Shown piece by piece: positions 19,568 through 28,824 of a DNA stretch of 64,000 nt (position 1 is the stretch's first letter; each line of letters opens with the position of its first letter). Origin of the DNA: Halorubrum salipaludis (GTDB taxonomy: Archaea > Halobacteriota > Halobacteria > Halobacteriales > Haloferacaceae); contig NZ_NSKC01000001.1 of the NCBI RefSeq assembly GCF_002286985.1, positions 310,001 through 374,000 on the forward strand, written 5' to 3'. The notes beneath the pieces are model-generated. The model did not search any database, was not told where the DNA came from, and saw only the letters and a program-made list of their open reading frames with translations. The translations under genes were made by a program, and so were the position numbers.

Positions 19568-21175
19568 TCAGCCGCGGTCGCCGAGCGCGAGGGCGTCGAT
19601 GCCGAGCGCGTCGAGCTCGACGTTGTCGGCGACGAGGTCCGCGGCCCGGTCGTACGGGGAGCGGTCGTCCGCCTCCGCGGTCGCGTCTCCGTCCCGAGCG
19701 CGCGAGCCGGCCGCGGGGCGCGATTTCCCCGCGGCCGCGAACGCCCGTTCGACGAACGCCTCCCGGACCGTCTCGTTCTCGAAGATCCCGTGGAGGTAAG
19801 TCCCCAAGGCTCGGTCGGTCGCCGCGCTCTCCGGGCCCACCGGTCGGGCGACCGACTCCGCCGGCGACGACCGGCCCATGTGGATCTCGTAGCCGGTCGC
19901 GGTCCCGGTCGCTCCCGCCAAGGGACCGATTCCGTCGACCGATCGTGTCACGCGCTCGACGCGCTTGTCGGGCGAAAAGTGTGTCTCGACGGGGAGCACG
20001 CCGACGCCCACGACGGTCGAGCGCGAGCCGGTGCCCTCCACGTCGGCGCCCGTGATCCGCTCGCCGAGGAGCTGATAGCCGCCGCAGATCCCGACTATCG
20101 GCCCCTCGAAGCGCCGGATCGCCTCGTCGAGGCCGGCCTCGCGCAGCGCGAGCAGGTCGTCGACAGTGTTCTTCGAGCCGGGAAGCACGACCGCGTCGGC
20201 GTCGGCGAGGGGGTCGCGGGCGGAGGCGTCGAGCGGGACGTACGCCACCCGGACGCCCGGCTCGCGCGCGAGCGGTTCCAGATCGGTGAAGTTCGAGATC
20301 CGCGGGAGCCGCGGGACCGCGATCCGGACCGCCTCCGCGTCGGGGACCCCGTCGTCCGCGCCCAGGGCGGCTCTGCTCCCCTCGCCGCCCCCGCCGCCGG
20401 CGTCTCCCGCGTCCGGCAGCGAGAGGCTGTCCTCCGCCGGCAGACCGGGGTCGTCGTGGGGGACGACGCCGACGATCGGGACGGCAGTCCGGTCCTCGAT
20501 CTCCGCGATGCCCGGTTCGAGGAGGGACGGGTCGCCGCGGAACTTCGTGATGACCGCGCCGGCGACGCGCTCGCGCACGTCGTCGGGGAGGAGTTCGAGG
20601 GTCCCGTAGAGGCTCGCGAAGGCGCCGCCGCGCTCGATGTCCACCGCGATCAGGATCCGGGCGTCGGCGAAGCGGGCGCACTCCACGTTGGCGAGGTCGC
20701 GGTCGTGGAGGTTGATCTCGGCGATGCTCCCCGCGCCCTCGGCGACGATCACGTCGTGGTCGGCCGCGAGGCGGCGGTGGGCCGCGACCGCCGCGTCCCG
20801 GGCGGTCTCCCAGTGCGACTCGTAGTACTCGCCGGCAGCAAAGTGGCCAACCGCCTCGCCGTCGATCACCAGTTGGCTCTCGCCGTCGCCGCGCGGCTTG
20901 AGGAGGACGGGGTTCATGTCGGTCGTCGCCGGGACGCGGGCCGCCCGCGCCTGCACGTGCTGGGAGACGCCGATCTCGCCCCACTCGCCGTCGGGCGCCA
21001 AGGCGACCCGGGCGTTGTTGCTCATGTTCTGGGCCTTATACGGCGCCACCGAGACGCCCCGGCGCGCGAGGAGCCGACAGAGCCCGGCCGCGAGCGTGCT
21101 CTTGCCGGCGTGGCTCGCGGTGCCGGCGATCAGGACGGTCTCCGCCGTCTCGCCGGTGTCCGTCGTCTCGCTCAC
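19568..21175 (-). CDS. cbiP: Cobyric acid synthase
   Basis: A 535-residue glutamine amidotransferase of the CobQ/CbiP family, which amidates adenosylcobyrinic acid a,c-diamide at four peripheral carboxylates. The N-terminal P-loop is [14 protein letters not shown], and [11 protein letters not shown] is diagnostic of the family. The C-terminal class I amidotransferase domain has the nucleophile in [14 protein letters not shown] and its histidine in [12 protein letters not shown]. Internal low-complexity inserts ([12 protein letters not shown] and a 30-residue stretch near the C terminus) are haloarchaeal expansions. It is the last gene of the cobalamin operon, 4 nt after cobA. Confidence 0.93.
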   Translation of the reverse strand: MSETTDTGETAETVLIAGTASHAGKSTLAAGLCRLLARRGVSVAPYKAQNMSNNARVALAPDGEWGEIGVSQHVQARAARVPATTDMNPVLLKPRGDGESQLVIDGEAVGHFAAGEYYESHWETARDAAVAAHRRLAADHDVIVAEGAGSIAEINLHDRDLANVECARFADARILIAVDIERGGAFASLYGTLELLPDDVRERVAGAVITKFRGDPSLLEPGIAEIEDRTAVPIVGVVPHDDPGLPAEDSLSLPDAGDAGGGGGEGSRAALGADDGVPDAEAVRIAVPRLPRISNFTDLEPLAREPGVRVAYVPLDASARDPLADADAVVLPGSKNTVDDLLALREAGLDEAIRRFEGPIVGICGGYQLLGERITGADVEGTGSRSTVVGVGVLPVETHFSPDKRVERVTRSVDGIGPLAGATGTATGYEIHMGRSSPAESVARPVGPESAATDRALGTYLHGIFENETVREAFVERAFAAAGKSRPAAGSRARDGDATAEADDRSPYDRAADLVADNVELDALGIDALALGDRG

Positions 21176-21179
21176 GGCC

Positions 21180-21938
21180 TCAGTACTCCGTCCCCCGCCG
21201 GGCGCGGTGGCCCGCGTCGAACGGGTGCGCCACCTTCCGGACGTTGGTGATCAGGTCGGCGACGCCCTCCAGGTACGCCGGCTCGGCGTGGCTCCCGGTG
21301 AGGACGAGTTCGAGGTTCTCGGGCTTCGACTCCGCGAGCGCGACGACGTCGTCCGGGTCGACGAGCCCGCGGTCGGCGGCGTACAGCACCTCGTCGAGTA
21401 CCAGCATGTGGACGCCCTCGTCGGGGTTGCCGTTGAGCGGGAGGGGCTCGGTCAGGTCCGCGTCGCCGGCGCCGGCGACGAGTTCCTCCGCGCGCTCGAA
21501 CGCCGCGCTCGCCTTCGCCGCGTGCTCGTCGTCGCCGGAGCCGTCGAGGAGGCCGTGCCAGCCGTAGTGGCCGGCGTTCTCGTAGGAGAACCCCGGCATG
21601 GCGGCGATCGCGTTGTACTCCCCCCTGACGCCCTCGACGCTGTCGGCGCCGCCCTTCATGAACTGGAGCATGTGGACGCGGTAGCCGTGGCCCGCGGCCC
21701 GGAATCCCATCCCCATCGCCGCCGTGGTCTTCCCCTTACCGTCGCCCCACCACGCCTGCACGAGCCCGAACTCCTCGGGCGCGGCGGGCTCGATGGGCTC
21801 CGGTTCGGGGGCGGCGCCGCCGCCGGGAGTGCGCGCCCGGTTCGCCGCCGACTCGTCGCCCTCGGCCGATGTCGCCGTGGTCTCGTCGCTCGATGCCGCC
21901 GCGTCGCCGTCGTTGGTGTCTGTGTCGTCAGTCGTCAT
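21180..21938 (-). CDS. cobA: Corrinoid adenosyltransferase (CobA/CobO type)
   Basis: A 252-residue protein. After about 60 low-complexity residues comes [25 protein letters not shown], in which GDGKGKTT is the P-loop of CobA-type ATP:corrinoid adenosyltransferases. [10 protein letters not shown] and [17 protein letters not shown] follow, and the C-terminal [19 protein letters not shown] is a typical ending. It attaches the 5'-deoxyadenosyl ligand to reduced corrinoids. The ATG overlaps the cbiZ stop by 4 nt. The acidic Thr/Ser/Ala-rich extension before the domain is unusual compared with bacterial enzymes, but common for haloarchaea. Confidence 0.92.
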   Translation of the reverse strand: MTTDDTDTNDGDAAASSDETTATSAEGDESAANRARTPGGGAAPEPEPIEPAAPEEFGLVQAWWGDGKGKTTAAMGMGFRAAGHGYRVHMLQFMKGGADSVEGVRGEYNAIAAMPGFSYENAGHYGWHGLLDGSGDDEHAAKASAAFERAEELVAGAGDADLTEPLPLNGNPDEGVHMLVLDEVLYAADRGLVDPDDVVALAESKPENLELVLTGSHAEPAYLEGVADLITNVRKVAHPFDAGHRARRGTEY

Positions 21939-22696
21939 GGTTCGAAGACCTCCGCCCGGTCGTCGGCGACGACGCCGTGCTCGGCGTCGGCCGGCGGACC
22001 GGGGTAGTCGCCGTCCGGGTACCGCGACCGCAGGCTCGCGCGGACCGCGTCCCGGACGCAGACGCGAGCCGCCGCGCCGACCGGGGTGGCGCTGCCCGAG
22101 AACGCCGCCGGATCTCCGGTCGGGTCGTCGCCGACGACCACCGCGTCGCTGGTGGTCCCCGGCACGCCTGCCGTCGCGAGCAGCGTCGCCGCCTTCGCCT
22201 CCGCCGCGACCGCGACGAGATTCTCGGCCGCGCCGTCCGCGAGCCGGCGCGTCGTGCCGACGATCAGGTTGACCGTGCCGGGGCGGTCGGGGCGCGCCGT
22301 CGGTTCCGCGGGGGGCACCTCGCCGGACCCGTCCGCGTCGCGCTCGGCGTCGTCGGGGGCGGCCGCCGTCGCTCCCGCCGGGTCCATCGGGAGCATCGCC
22401 GGGTTCGACAGGCCGGCGGTCGCGTACGCGACGACCGGCCCGCGACGCGCGCCGCGGGCGTGGTCCATCGAGACGCCGGTAAAGAGGGTCGGCGGCTCGC
22501 CTTCAGTTCCGAACCCCGCCCGAGACAGCCGCTCGTCGCGGTACGCGCCGAGGTCGGTCCGGTCGAACCCCTCCGGCACCGAGACGTTGTAAGCGGCCGC
22601 CGACCGCGATCGACCCCCGTTCCAGCCGGTCGAGAGCCAGCGCGTCCCGGGCCGGCGCAGGCGGAGCACGCCCTCGCGGACGGTCGCGTCAAACAC
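21935..22696 (-). CDS. cbiZ: Adenosylcobinamide amidohydrolase
   Basis: A 253-residue CbiZ-family enzyme, which in archaea cleaves the aminopropanol amide of adenosylcobinamide so that cobinamide can be salvaged through adenosylcobyric acid. Family features are LSTGWNGGRSRSAAAYNVSVPEGF, TLFTGVSMDHARG and the C-terminal RDAVRASLRSRYPD. A low-complexity insert of about 40 residues rich in Pro, Ala and Asp lies mid-protein. It overlaps cobD by 8 nt and cobA by 4 nt. Its presence beside synthesis genes means both de novo and salvage routes are wired into one transcript. Confidence 0.9.
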   Translation of the reverse strand: MFDATVREGVLRLRRPGTRWLSTGWNGGRSRSAAAYNVSVPEGFDRTDLGAYRDERLSRAGFGTEGEPPTLFTGVSMDHARGARRGPVVAYATAGLSNPAMLPMDPAGATAAAPDDAERDADGSGEVPPAEPTARPDRPGTVNLIVGTTRRLADGAAENLVAVAAEAKAATLLATAGVPGTTSDAVVVGDDPTGDPAAFSGSATPVGAAARVCVRDAVRASLRSRYPDGDYPGPPADAEHGVVADDRAEVFEP

Positions 22697-23732
22697 GCGA
22701 ATCCGCCTCCGGTTCCCCGTTCACGCCCAGCGCCGCCAGCAGCCGATCGTTCTCGGCGGGCCGGCGCACGGCCACCCGGACGTGCGAGTCGAGCCCGCGG
22801 AAGGTGGTCGCGTCCCGGACCGCCACGCCGCGGTCGCGGGCGTCGGCGACGACCCGGTCGACGGACCGGCCGCTCTCCGCCACGTCGAGGAGCAGGAACG
22901 GCGCCTCGGAGGGCGTCACGTCGTAGCGCTCCGCGAGCGCCGCCGCCATCCGCGAGCGCTCCGCCCGGACGCGGTCGCGGGTCTCCCGGACGAACGCGTC
23001 CCGTCGCATGCAGTGCGCGCCGGTCGAGAGCGCCGGGACGCTCACGTTCCACGGCCGCCGGGCGCGCGCTAACGCCGCGCCCAGCTCCCCCGTCGCGACC
23101 GCGAACCCCGTCCGGATCCCGGGGAGCCCGAACAGCTTCGTCAGCGACCGGGCGACGACGACGCCCGCGGTCCCCGCGAGCGAGGGGCGGTCGGTGAACC
23201 CGCGGAACGCCTCGTCAATGAGGAGGACGGTGTCGGCCGCGCGGCACCGCGCCGCGAACCGCTCCAGCTCCCCGCGCTCGTAGTCGGTTCCCGTCGGGTT
23301 GTTCGGGGCGCAGACGACCGCGAGCGCGTGGTCTTCCGGGTCGGCGTCGAGGATATCGTCGGCCGAGGCGAAGGCGGGGTCGCCGCCTTCGAGGCGGACC
23401 TCGCGGGCGTACTCGCCGAAGCTCGGCGCCGGGAGCAGGGCGGTGTCGCCCGGATCGACCGCGAGCCCGATCGCGGCCCGGATCGCGGCGAGCCCGCCGG
23501 GCGAGGGAACGACCGCGTCCGGGTCGCAGTCGACGTACGCGGCGGCGGCCTCGCGGAACGACTCCGGGGGCTCCGCGGGGTACGACCGCGCGGCCGCGAA
23601 CGCCTCGCGGTACGCCTCCTCGACCCCCGGCGGGACCTCGGGGTTGGTGTTCGCCGAGAAGTCCAGCAGGTCGGGGTCGTCGCTGCTTCCGTGCGGTTCG
23701 CGGTCGAGGCCGAGCGCGCTGTCGAGGTTCAT
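22689..23732 (-). CDS. cobD: L-threonine-O-3-phosphate decarboxylase, CobD type
   Basis: A 347-residue PLP enzyme of the aspartate aminotransferase fold. The PLP lysine lies in VVARSLTKLFGLPGIRTGFA, and substrate features include FSANTNPEVPPGV near the N terminus and CAPNNPTGTDYERG. The family makes (R)-1-amino-2-propanol phosphate for the nucleotide loop of cobalamin. Histidinol-phosphate aminotransferase is the closest alternative, but the position between cbiZ and cobY favours CobD. Naming is unfortunate because CobD also denotes CbiB in other schemes. The ATG overlaps the cobY stop by 4 nt. Confidence 0.88.
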   Translation of the reverse strand: MNLDSALGLDREPHGSSDDPDLLDFSANTNPEVPPGVEEAYREAFAAARSYPAEPPESFREAAAAYVDCDPDAVVPSPGGLAAIRAAIGLAVDPGDTALLPAPSFGEYAREVRLEGGDPAFASADDILDADPEDHALAVVCAPNNPTGTDYERGELERFAARCRAADTVLLIDEAFRGFTDRPSLAGTAGVVVARSLTKLFGLPGIRTGFAVATGELGAALARARRPWNVSVPALSTGAHCMRRDAFVRETRDRVRAERSRMAAALAERYDVTPSEAPFLLLDVAESGRSVDRVVADARDRGVAVRDATTFRGLDSHVRVAVRRPAENDRLLAALGVNGEPEADSRV

Positions 23733-24412
23733 GGGTCGGTGGGGTGTCGGTCCGGTCCGTCGTCCGTCAGCAGCCGTTCTGCCGTCCGCACGTCCGACGG
23801 GTAGTTGACGTTGACGGCGAGCCGGGCGTCGTCGGTGAGGTGGACCGCGCCCGCGTCGCGGTCCGCCGACGCTTCGCCTTCGTCGTCGCCCTCCGCGTCA
23901 CTCTCGTCGCCCGCCCCGCCGACGACGTTGATCCCGGCCGGAACGACCTCGCGCCCGTCGATCTCGGTCGTCGCGTCCGCGCTGACGCCCAGGTCGCGCT
24001 TCCGGGCCGCCGGCACGCAGACGGTGAGCGAGTCGCCGTCGGCGGCGCGGGCCGCGTCGAGGACCGCGTTCACCGCCGCGGCGTCGAGCAGCGGGAGGTC
24101 GGCGGCGACGGTCAACAGGGGGTCTCCGCCCGCGTCGACCGCCTCCATCGCGTGCCGCAGGTCGGCGACGTACCCGTTCCCGGGCGCGTCGACGACCGAC
24201 AGGGACGGGGAGCCGCTCGCGCGTTCGGCGAGGCGCTCGCGCGTCCGCGTCGCGTGCGGGGAGACGACCGCGTGAGTCGCCTCGATCCGGCTCGCGGCGA
24301 GCGCGTCGAGCACGCGGTCGACCATCGGGCGCCCCGCGACCTCGCGGAGCGGCTTCTCCGCCTCGCCGCCGAGGCGGGTCCCCCGGCCGCCGCACATCAG
24401 AAGCGCGTCCAC
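23729..24412 (-). CDS. cobY: Adenosylcobinamide-phosphate guanylyltransferase (archaeal CobY)
   Basis: A 227-residue nucleotidyltransferase, starting at GTG 24412 (VDALLMCGG) inside the end of cobS. The N-terminal CGGRGTRLGGEAEKPL motif is the GTP-binding loop and lysine of the NTP-transferase fold, and VAADLPLLD supplies the metal-binding aspartate. CobY is the archaeal replacement of bacterial CobU and activates adenosylcobinamide phosphate with GMP. The Asp/Glu-rich insert near the C terminus (about 30 residues) is low-complexity. It overlaps cobS by 16 nt and cobD by 4 nt. Confidence 0.88.
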   Translation of the reverse strand: MDALLMCGGRGTRLGGEAEKPLREVAGRPMVDRVLDALAASRIEATHAVVSPHATRTRERLAERASGSPSLSVVDAPGNGYVADLRHAMEAVDAGGDPLLTVAADLPLLDAAAVNAVLDAARAADGDSLTVCVPAARKRDLGVSADATTEIDGREVVPAGINVVGGAGDESDAEGDDEGEASADRDAGAVHLTDDARLAVNVNYPSDVRTAERLLTDDGPDRHPTDP

Positions 24413-25182
24413 GCGATCACCCCCGCGTGCAGCGCGGCGACCCGCGCGACCTCGGTCGTCGCCCCGAGCACGTCGCCCGAGACGCCGCCGAGCCGCCGGC
24501 GGGACCACAGCCGGATCACCGGCGCCGTCGCCAGCGCGGCGAGCACGGCTGCGAGAGCCGGCAGGAGCCGCGGCCACGCGAACAGCGCGGCGGGCGCCGC
24601 CAGCGCGAGGACCGGGAGCGCGGCCCGAGCCGACGACTCGCCGGTCAGGGCGGAGCCGAGCCCCTCGTGGGGCGCGTCGCCGACGCAGACCAGCGTCGCG
24701 GTCGCGGCCTTCGCGCCGACCTCCGCGGCGACGACGAGGCCGAGCGCGGCGAGGGGGACGCCGCCGCGCGCGGTCGCCCCGACCTCGACCAGTCCGAGCG
24801 CGGCGGTCGCCAGCCCGAGGACGACCAGCGCGAGCGCGACCGTCCCGCCGACGCCGAGCTGGGAGTCCTTCAACACGCGCCGGCGCTCCTCGCGGTCCCC
24901 GTGGACGACGGCCGCGTCGCCGAGGTCGGCCACGCCGTCGAGGTGACCGATCCCGGTGACGGCGTAGACGGCGAGCACGAACGCGAGCGCGACCGTGGGA
25001 GCGGGGACGGACGCGGGCGGCGAGGCGAGCAGCAGCGGCAGGGCGACGAGCCCGCCGACGAGATACCCGACGACCGGGAACGCCCACGGCGAGCGCGCGA
25101 ACGCGTCCCACGCCGCCTCGTCGCGGCCGACCGGGATCCGGGTGAGGAAGCCGACAGCCCCCCGGAGCGCGGTCAGGGCCAT
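24397..25182 (-). CDS. cobS: Adenosylcobinamide-GDP ribazoletransferase (cobalamin synthase)
   Basis: A 261-residue polytopic membrane protein of the CobS family: FLTRIPVGRDEAAW near the N terminus, GIGHLDGVADLGDAAVVHGDREERRRVLKDSQLGVGG (the family's acidic metal-binding stretch) and about six hydrophobic helices. It joins adenosylcobinamide-GDP to alpha-ribazole or its phosphate at the membrane. I set the start at ATG 25182 (MALTALRGAVGFLTRIPVG); the frame continues upstream into the cbiB gene without similarity. It overlaps cbiB by 10 nt. Confidence 0.9.
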   Translation of the reverse strand: MALTALRGAVGFLTRIPVGRDEAAWDAFARSPWAFPVVGYLVGGLVALPLLLASPPASVPAPTVALAFVLAVYAVTGIGHLDGVADLGDAAVVHGDREERRRVLKDSQLGVGGTVALALVVLGLATAALGLVEVGATARGGVPLAALGLVVAAEVGAKAATATLVCVGDAPHEGLGSALTGESSARAALPVLALAAPAALFAWPRLLPALAAVLAALATAPVIRLWSRRRLGGVSGDVLGATTEVARVAALHAGVIAWTRF

Positions 25183-26240
25183 CCGACCACCCCTGATGGG
25201 GACAGGATCCATCCAACCGCCGCCAACCACCCCGCCGCGAGCGCGACCGCGACCGCGCCGGCGACGCCGACGAGCCGGACCGCCCGCTCCGCGTCGGCGA
25301 CGCTCGGCGGGCTCGCGTCCGGGTTGAGGACGTAGTGGCCGGGCTTCTCCAGCCGGGCGTCGAGCGCGGCCGCCGCGGTCGCCATCGGCCACCCGGAGTT
25401 CGGCGACGACGGCTCCTCCGCCCACGAGGTCCCTCGGCGGAGCGCGTCGAGAGAGCCGGCCGCGAGCGCCAGACACCCGGCGGTCGCGCGGGCCGGGAGG
25501 AACATGATCGCGTCGTCGAGGCGCGCGCTCGCCCAGCCGACCGGCTTCGAGCGGTAGCCGAGCATCGAGTCGAGGGTGTTGACGGCCTTCACCCATACCG
25601 CGCCGGCGGTCCCCGCGGCGAGCGGGAGGGCGGATCCAGAGGGCGCCACGGGGGCGGCGGACCCCGCCATCGCCCCCGCCGCGAGTCCGACCGCCGCTCC
25701 GAGCGCGAATCCGCCCAAGGGCGCGACGAAGCCGTCGGCGAGGTTCTCGGCGGCGCTCTCGACGGCCGCGCTCCGGAGGTCGGCCGGCGAGAGGTCGGTC
25801 GCGTCCCGGCCCGCGAGCGCCCGGAGCGACTCCCGGGCCGCGTCGGGATCGGTCTCGGTCAGCTCGACGACCTCCGCGGTCGTCTCAAGCAGCATCCGGA
25901 GGCTGACGCTCGCGAAGAGGAGCGCACCGGCGACGAGGACGGGGGAGACGGGGAACCCCCCCGCGGCGGGGAGACCGCCCGCGGCCGCGACGGTCACGCC
26001 CGCGACCGCCGCGGCGGCGAGGGGGAGCCCGACTGCGACTGCGAGTCCGACGAGCCGAGGATGCGACCACGTCCGGTCGAAGCGACCCACGACCGACCCG
26101 AACAGCGCGACGGGGTGGAGCTGCGTCGGCGGCTCCGCGAGCGCGAGGTCGAGGGCGACCGCGATCGCCAGCGCGGCGAGGGACGGGAGCGCGGGGCCGA
26201 GAGGAGTTGCGGAGCCGAGGAGCGGGAGCGCGGTCGCCAT
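25173..26240 (-). CDS. cbiB: Adenosylcobinamide-phosphate synthase
   Basis: A 355-residue membrane protein of the CbiB family, which attaches aminopropanol (phosphate) to adenosylcobyric acid. Family motifs include LAEPPTQLHPVALFGS near the N terminus, AVESAAENLADGFVAPL in the middle and KAVNTLDSMLGYRS, followed by RLDDAIMFLPARAT. ATG 26240 (MATALPLL) is a good start; a GTG at 26249 overlapping the cbiA stop is an alternative that adds three residues. It sits between cbiA and cobS in pathway order. Confidence 0.9.
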   Translation of the reverse strand: MATALPLLGSATPLGPALPSLAALAIAVALDLALAEPPTQLHPVALFGSVVGRFDRTWSHPRLVGLAVAVGLPLAAAAVAGVTVAAAGGLPAAGGFPVSPVLVAGALLFASVSLRMLLETTAEVVELTETDPDAARESLRALAGRDATDLSPADLRSAAVESAAENLADGFVAPLGGFALGAAVGLAAGAMAGSAAPVAPSGSALPLAAGTAGAVWVKAVNTLDSMLGYRSKPVGWASARLDDAIMFLPARATAGCLALAAGSLDALRRGTSWAEEPSSPNSGWPMATAAAALDARLEKPGHYVLNPDASPPSVADAERAVRLVGVAGAVAVALAAGWLAAVGWILSPSGVVGWP

Positions 26241-26245
26241 CGCGG

Positions 26246-27562
26246 TCACAGCCCGTCGAGGAACGCGTCGAACGCCCCGCTCTCCGGGTGGACGTGACAG
26301 TACGTTCCGAGCGTTCGGTGTTCGGTCAGTCCGTCGTGTTCCCCGTCGATCCCGGTCCCGCGCTCCACGTCGAAGGCAAACCGGGCGTCGCTCGCGGCGT
26401 CGGCCTCCGAGTAGTGGAACTCGTGGCCCCGCAGGGTCGCGCCCGCGGAGGCCGTCGGCGCGTCCCGCCGCGCCCGCAGCTCGACGTGGTCGAGCGCCTG
26501 ATACCGGTCGCGCATGGCCACGTCCGCCGGGAGGACGCCCGCCATCGCGTGCGTCTCGCCCGCGACGGTCGTCACCGACTCGGCGAGCGCCATCAGCCCG
26601 CCGCACTCGCCGAGCACGGGGGTCCCCTCGGCGGCCGCGCTCGCGATCTCGTCGAGCGCCGGGCTTTCGGCCAGCTCCGCGGCGTGCAGTTCCGGATAGC
26701 CGCCGGGGAGGTAGACGCCGTCGCAGGGCGGGAGGGGGTCGCCCGCGACCGGGGCGAACGTCTCGACGGTCGCCCGCTCGCGCAGGCGTTCGATCGTCGC
26801 CGGGTACGCGAACCGGAACGCGTCGTCGCGGGCGACCGCGACGCGGGGGCGGGCGTCGGGCGCCTTGGCCGTGCTCCGCGCGCCGTTCGGCTCCGCCCCG
26901 CCCGCCGGCTCCCGGGCGAGATCGACGAGCCGGTCGGTCCGGAGCCCCTCCGCGGCCGCGTCGAGCGCGTCGTCGGGCAGGGGCGACTCGTCGCCCATCT
27001 GGAGCCCGAGGTGGCGGTCGGGGACCGTCAGGTCGTCGTTCGGCGGGATCCGACCGAAGTACGCGAGGTCGTCCGGGAGCGCGTCGCGGATCCCCTCGGC
27101 GTGTCGCCCGCCGTGCGCGCGCTGGGCGATCACCCCGGCCACGTCGATGTCCCGGCCGATCCGGTCGGCGTAGGTCCGGAAACCGAGCGCGGTCGCCGCG
27201 ACGCTCTCCATGCCGGCGCTCGCGTCGACCACGAGGACGACCGGGAGGTCGAGCGCCTCGGCGACCGCGGCGGTGCTCGACCCGTCGCCGTCGTACAGCC
27301 CCATCACGCCCTCGACGACGCAGACGTCGCCCTCGCCGCGGGCGTAGTTCCGGCGGAGGCCGCCCTCGCCCTGGAGCCACAGGTCGAGCGTGCGCGACGG
27401 GCGCCCCGCCACGCGCTCGTGGTGGCTCGGGTCGATGAAGTCGGGGCCGGCCTTCGCCGGCTGCACCGCGTGCCCGGCGGCTTCCAGCGCCCGGATCGTC
27501 GCGAGCGTCGCGACCGTCTTGCCGACGCCGGAGGCGGTGCCGCCGAGGACGAGGCCCCTCAC
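26246..27562 (-). CDS. cbiA: Cobyrinate a,c-diamide synthase
   Basis: A 438-residue ATP-dependent glutamine amidotransferase starting at GTG 27562, overlapping the cobT stop. The P-loop is GGTASGVGKTVATLATIRAL, and GPDFIDPSHHERVAG is the family's substrate motif. The C-terminal amidotransferase domain has VLGECGGLMAL with the nucleophilic cysteine and GTYCHVHPES with its histidine. It converts cobyrinate (or the anaerobic-route Co-form) to the a,c-diamide. It is the second gene of the cobalamin operon. Confidence 0.93.
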   Translation of the reverse strand: MRGLVLGGTASGVGKTVATLATIRALEAAGHAVQPAKAGPDFIDPSHHERVAGRPSRTLDLWLQGEGGLRRNYARGEGDVCVVEGVMGLYDGDGSSTAAVAEALDLPVVLVVDASAGMESVAATALGFRTYADRIGRDIDVAGVIAQRAHGGRHAEGIRDALPDDLAYFGRIPPNDDLTVPDRHLGLQMGDESPLPDDALDAAAEGLRTDRLVDLAREPAGGAEPNGARSTAKAPDARPRVAVARDDAFRFAYPATIERLRERATVETFAPVAGDPLPPCDGVYLPGGYPELHAAELAESPALDEIASAAAEGTPVLGECGGLMALAESVTTVAGETHAMAGVLPADVAMRDRYQALDHVELRARRDAPTASAGATLRGHEFHYSEADAASDARFAFDVERGTGIDGEHDGLTEHRTLGTYCHVHPESGAFDAFLDGL

Positions 27563-28623
27563 GGCTGGGCCCCCTTCTCGGCCAGCAGGCGGTCGGTGAG
27601 CGCGACCACGCGGTCCCGCACGTCGCTCGCGGGGACGCCGGCGCGCTCTGAGAGCGCCAGCGCGCCCCCCATCCCGACGCCCTCCTTCGCCTCGCCGCGG
27701 GCGTACGCCGCCGTCGCCGGGTGGTCGCCCTCGCCGAACGCCGGGTCGGTCGCGGCCAGCCGCAGGTCGAGGTCGTCCGCGAGCGCCGCCACGTCCGCGG
27801 AGGGGTCGTCGGCGACGAACGAGGTGGTCGCGAGCGGGAGGCGGCGCTCGACGCCCGCGTGTCGCGCGAGCGCGGCGACCGCCGCCAGCTGGGTCCCGCC
27901 CGCGAGCGTGACCGGCACGCCGCGCTCGACCGCCCCGACCGCGAGGCCGGCGGCCGCGGCGAGCACGGGGTCGCCCATCAGCCGGAGCGCGTCGAGGGGG
28001 TCGCCCGCGGCGTCGCCCGCGGCGATCCCGCTTTCGGCCAGCCCCTCCTCGACGACCGCGCGCTTGGTCTCGAGGGGGTTCGCCGCCAGCGATGAGGAGA
28101 CCGCCGGGCGCTCCCCGAGCGCGGTGAGCACGCCGAGCGCGGTCGTCGTGCCGCCGGGGATCGTCTCGGCGACGAGGAGCTCGGGGTCGGTGGTGTCGTT
28201 GTCACCGTCGCCCGCGTCCGTCTGTCCCCCCACCACCTCCGGCACCAGCCCGCGCGCCGCCTCGAAGACGGCCGCGGCGTCCGGAACCGGCTCCGCGTTC
28301 CGCACGTCGCCGCCGGGCGCGGCGCCCGCGTCGAGCACGGGTGCCTCGGTCGGCGCCGTCGGGACCGCGAGCCCGGCGTCGACCCCGACGAAGTCGAACC
28401 CGACGACCTCCCGCACGGCGCGGGTGACGACCGCCGGCGTCGGGCAACCCGAGGGACTCACCGGGACGACCGAACTCGGGGCCGGTCGCCCGTCAGCGAC
28501 GATCTCGAGGTCCGCGCTGGGCGTGTGTCTCCGCAGTTCGGGGTCGGCGCCCGCGGCGCTAATTCCGTCGATCGCGGCGGTTGCGGTCGTTCCCGCGACG
28601 ACCGCGAGGATCGCGTCCGTCAC
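27559..28623 (-). CDS. cobT: Archaeal nicotinate-nucleotide:base phosphoribosyltransferase CobT-type (UPF0284 family)
   Basis: A 354-residue protein from GTG 28623. Its family is the archaeal CobT-like group with the glycine-rich AETIPGGTTTALGVLTALGE stretch, DPLDALRLMGDPVLAAAAG, VTLAGGTQLAAVAALA and a C-terminal EGVGMGGALALSERAGV. Such proteins resemble bacterial CobT, which makes alpha-ribazole phosphate from the lower base; the biochemical role of the archaeal branch is less firmly established. It is the first gene of the nine-gene operon. The upstream region 28624-28740 holds a TATA-like box and nested inverted repeats. Confidence 0.85.
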   Translation of the reverse strand: MTDAILAVVAGTTATAAIDGISAAGADPELRRHTPSADLEIVADGRPAPSSVVPVSPSGCPTPAVVTRAVREVVGFDFVGVDAGLAVPTAPTEAPVLDAGAAPGGDVRNAEPVPDAAAVFEAARGLVPEVVGGQTDAGDGDNDTTDPELLVAETIPGGTTTALGVLTALGERPAVSSSLAANPLETKRAVVEEGLAESGIAAGDAAGDPLDALRLMGDPVLAAAAGLAVGAVERGVPVTLAGGTQLAAVAALARHAGVERRLPLATTSFVADDPSADVAALADDLDLRLAATDPAFGEGDHPATAAYARGEAKEGVGMGGALALSERAGVPASDVRDRVVALTDRLLAEKGAQP

Positions 28624-28693
28624 GCGACACCACCGCCCCGTCGCCTCAGTCGGTCGGCGGTCCCGTCCGACCGATCGCGTCCGTCGTCCGCCC

Positions 28694-28730
28694 TATCGAT
28701 AACAACCACTAGCGGTTGATTAGCACAACC
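28694..28730 (-). promoter_or_regulatory. Promoter and nested inverted repeats before the cobalamin operon
   Basis: On the minus strand, TTATCGATA (28694-28702) is the best TATA candidate and predicts a leader of about 48 nt before GTG 28623. Immediately upstream, CAACC (28703-28707), GGTTG (28714-28718) and CAACC (28726-28730) form two overlapping inverted repeats that share the middle arm. This has the layout of a regulator-binding site. There is no room for, and no sign of, a cobalamin riboswitch. Confidence 0.45.
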
Positions 28731-28824
28731 GGACTTTAACTGATCGGGATGCCGGACTCGCGGCGAGGTGGCTCACGATCTTCGGCGCGGCGCATCTCGT
28801 CGTCCTCTCCGACCGAGACGGCGC

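Noticed and set aside
28624-28740. Cobalamin riboswitch before the B12 operon
   Set aside because: The leader is only about 48 nt and no B12-box-like conserved segment is seen.
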